Notes under the pieces: model-generated
What the model saw: the letters and a program-made list of their open reading frames with translations, nothing else
What the model was told of the DNA's origin: nothing
The model's database searches: none
Made by a program: the position numbers and the translations under genes
Shown: positions 6,009-7,137 of the stretch, piece by piece
How positions within the stretch are numbered: position 1 is the stretch's first letter
Layout: each line of letters begins with the position of its first letter
Assembly: GCA_009914645.1 (NCBI GenBank)
Contig: VFLB01000245.1
Coordinates: 1-7,137, forward strand
DNA length: 7,137 nt
Origin: Synechococcaceae bacterium Bin_79_3
Lineage (GTDB): Bacteria; Cyanobacteriota; Cyanobacteriia; PCC-6307; Cyanobiaceae
Direction: 5' to 3'

Positions 6009-7137
6009 GGCTTCAGGCTAGGCAGCAGCGCCAAGGCGCGATCCGGTTCGCCCCAAAGCAGTTCGCCGCCCCCATGGCGCACTAGGCCAGCTTCCATGCC
6101 TGGGATGCGCTGCAATTGTTCTACCGGCACCATCAACACCGGCACGCGCAGATTGCCGCGGCTACGGCTGAAGTGGGCGGCAAGATCGGCAGCCGCCTGT
6201 AAATCCGCTTCAGCCACCAGTTGTTCTGAACCTTTGAGCACCACATGGCTGCCGGGTTGTTCTTGGGCATGGAACCAGAGATCACCGCGGCGAGCATTAC
6301 GAAAACTGATCCAGTCGTTCTGGCGATGATTGCGGCCAATTAATAAGCGCAAACCTCGCGAACTTGTAAGCGTGAGGGGTTGAGGTTCCTTTTCTGGACG
6401 CCTGTGTTGGCGTTTGGTTTGGCTTTTTTTTGTTTGAAATGGGTTGAGATCGCTCTGCAATGCCTCTAGTAATTCAAGATCGTTTGGATTTGCAAACTCC
6501 AGTTGCAGCAGGCTGTTTTCCAGGAGTTCAAGGCGGCGTTGGTGGTGAGCTAAGCGCGGTTGGATCGCTTCAACGGAACGGCGCAATTTGCGCGCTTTTT
6601 TGTAGAAACGCTGGGCTTGAAAAACAAGGCTCAGCTGTGGATCAAGCTCTACGGGCAAACTTTCACCGCCTGCTGGATCTTCGAGCAGCAATTGGCGATG
6701 GCCACTGCTGGCTACATCAGGGCGGCAGAGCAGCAAATTTGCCTGCATCTGCAATAAGGCTTCGCCGGAGCAGCGAGCTAGTAAATCTTCTTGTTGCGCT
6801 AGTTCCCGCTGTTCGCGGGTTAACAATTGCTGTAATTGCTGGTTGAGTTTTTGCTGCGCAATTTCACATTGACGGCGCTGCTCGCCTGCACCATAAAAAG
6901 CAGCAAGGGCGTAGTTAAAACAAAATTCATCTTTTTGATCCGCAGCATCTTGATCCGCAGCATCGATTTTTTCTGCTGTTGCGCCCCAGCAGCGATAACC
7001 CGTGCCCCAGGGGCTAAAGCTGAGTTTTTTTGTTTCTAGATCATTCAGCCAACGCTGCCACGCGCTGAAGAGATCAAGCAATTGAGCTTCTGTAAGCAGG
7101 GTTACTTCTAGTGTTGAGCTGAGATTTGCAGCTTCTA
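6005..7137 (-). CDS. rqcH: NFACT family protein (RqcH/Rqc2-like), 5' part beyond window
   Basis: The frame is open from the right edge, through an internal TTG at 7081, to a TGA at 6005-6007, about 376 codons. RqcH homologues bind peptidyl-tRNA-obstructed 50S subunits and add C-terminal alanine tails that mark stalled nascent chains for degradation. Seen here, using residue 1 at 7081, are the end of the NFACT-N domain including GTGYRCWG (about 27-34), a long coiled-coil arm at about 66-115 and again at 157-206, with the family block FYKKARKLRR (158-167), and a basic linker (218-233). The NFACT-R domain follows with LLIGRNHRQNDWISFRNA (247-264) and GDLWFHAQEQPGSHVVLKG (267-285). The N-terminal catalytic region is outside the window, so tailing activity cannot be judged. 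Older annotations call this family fibronectin-binding protein A. Its stop overlaps the tatC start. Confidence 0.92.
   Translation of the reverse strand, partial: EAANLSSTLEVTLLTEAQLLDLFSAWQRWLNDLETKKLSFSPWGTGYRCWGATAEKIDAADQDAADQKDEFCFNYALAAFYGAGEQRRQCEIAQQKLNQQLQQLLTREQRELAQQEDLLARCSGEALLQMQANLLLCRPDVASSGHRQLLLEDPAGGESLPVELDPQLSLVFQAQRFYKKARKLRRSVEAIQPRLAHHQRRLELLENSLLQLEFANPNDLELLEALQSDLNPFQTKKSQTKRQHRRPEKEPQPLTLTSSRGLRLLIGRNHRQNDWISFRNARRGDLWFHAQEQPGSHVVLKGSEQLVAEADLQAAADLAAHFSRSRGNLRVPVLMVPVEQLQRIPGMEAGLVRHGGGELLWGEPDRALALLPSLKP
6935..6964. repeat. Exact 15-bp tandem duplication within the NFACT gene
   Basis: The unit TTGATCCGCAGCATC occurs twice in direct contact, at 6935-6949 and 6950-6964. 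On the coding strand each copy encodes Asp-Ala-Ala-Asp-Gln, giving DAADQDAADQ without shifting the frame. Confidence 0.95.

Noticed and set aside
6460..7039. Plus-strand open frames opposite the NFACT gene
   Set aside because: They are reverse-strand shadows; the NFACT coiled coil and NFACT-R domain are clear on the minus strand.

Overview
The window most likely comes from a picocyanobacterium of the Synechococcus/Cyanobium/Prochlorococcus type. It carries petC and petA for the cytochrome b6f complex, the cyanobacterial family DUF3067, a cyanobacterial-style tatC and a cobalamin-pathway methyltransferase. Genes are packed tightly, with several overlaps. Base composition is uneven: single 60-base lines range from roughly a third G+C in parts of the oxidoreductase gene to about 60-70% in petC and tatC. 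The genus is an inference from gene content and layout.

Left edge (1-365): the 5' end of a minus-strand helix-turn-helix gene (RodZ-like) runs off the window. An A+T-rich gap of about 105 bases follows, then a minus-strand tRNA-Val(CAC). A short divergent gap leads to a plus-strand FAD oxidoreductase of the malate:quinone oxidoreductase family (366-1751).

Centre (1705-4907, minus strand, read from high to low coordinates): petC (Rieske protein), petA (cytochrome f), lgt (lipoprotein diacylglyceryl transferase) and cobM (corrin C11-methyltransferase) form a likely operon with gaps of 57, 4 and 22 bases. The cobM 3' end overlaps the oxidoreductase 3' end tail to tail.

Right part (4940-7137): a DUF3067 gene diverges from petC with only 32 bases between start codons. 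Its 3' end overlaps that of tatC. tatC overlaps the upstream NFACT/RqcH-like gene by an ATGA junction, and the NFACT gene runs off the right edge.

Functional picture: PetC has a twin-arginine N-terminal anchor and is expected to use the Tat translocase, whose TatC subunit is encoded two genes away. PetA has a Sec-type signal peptide and a covalent haem. CobM works on another branch of tetrapyrrole metabolism. I see no mobile element, CRISPR array or phage gene. Most of the window is conserved core genome. The least understood part is DUF3067, placed between the Rieske gene and tatC.
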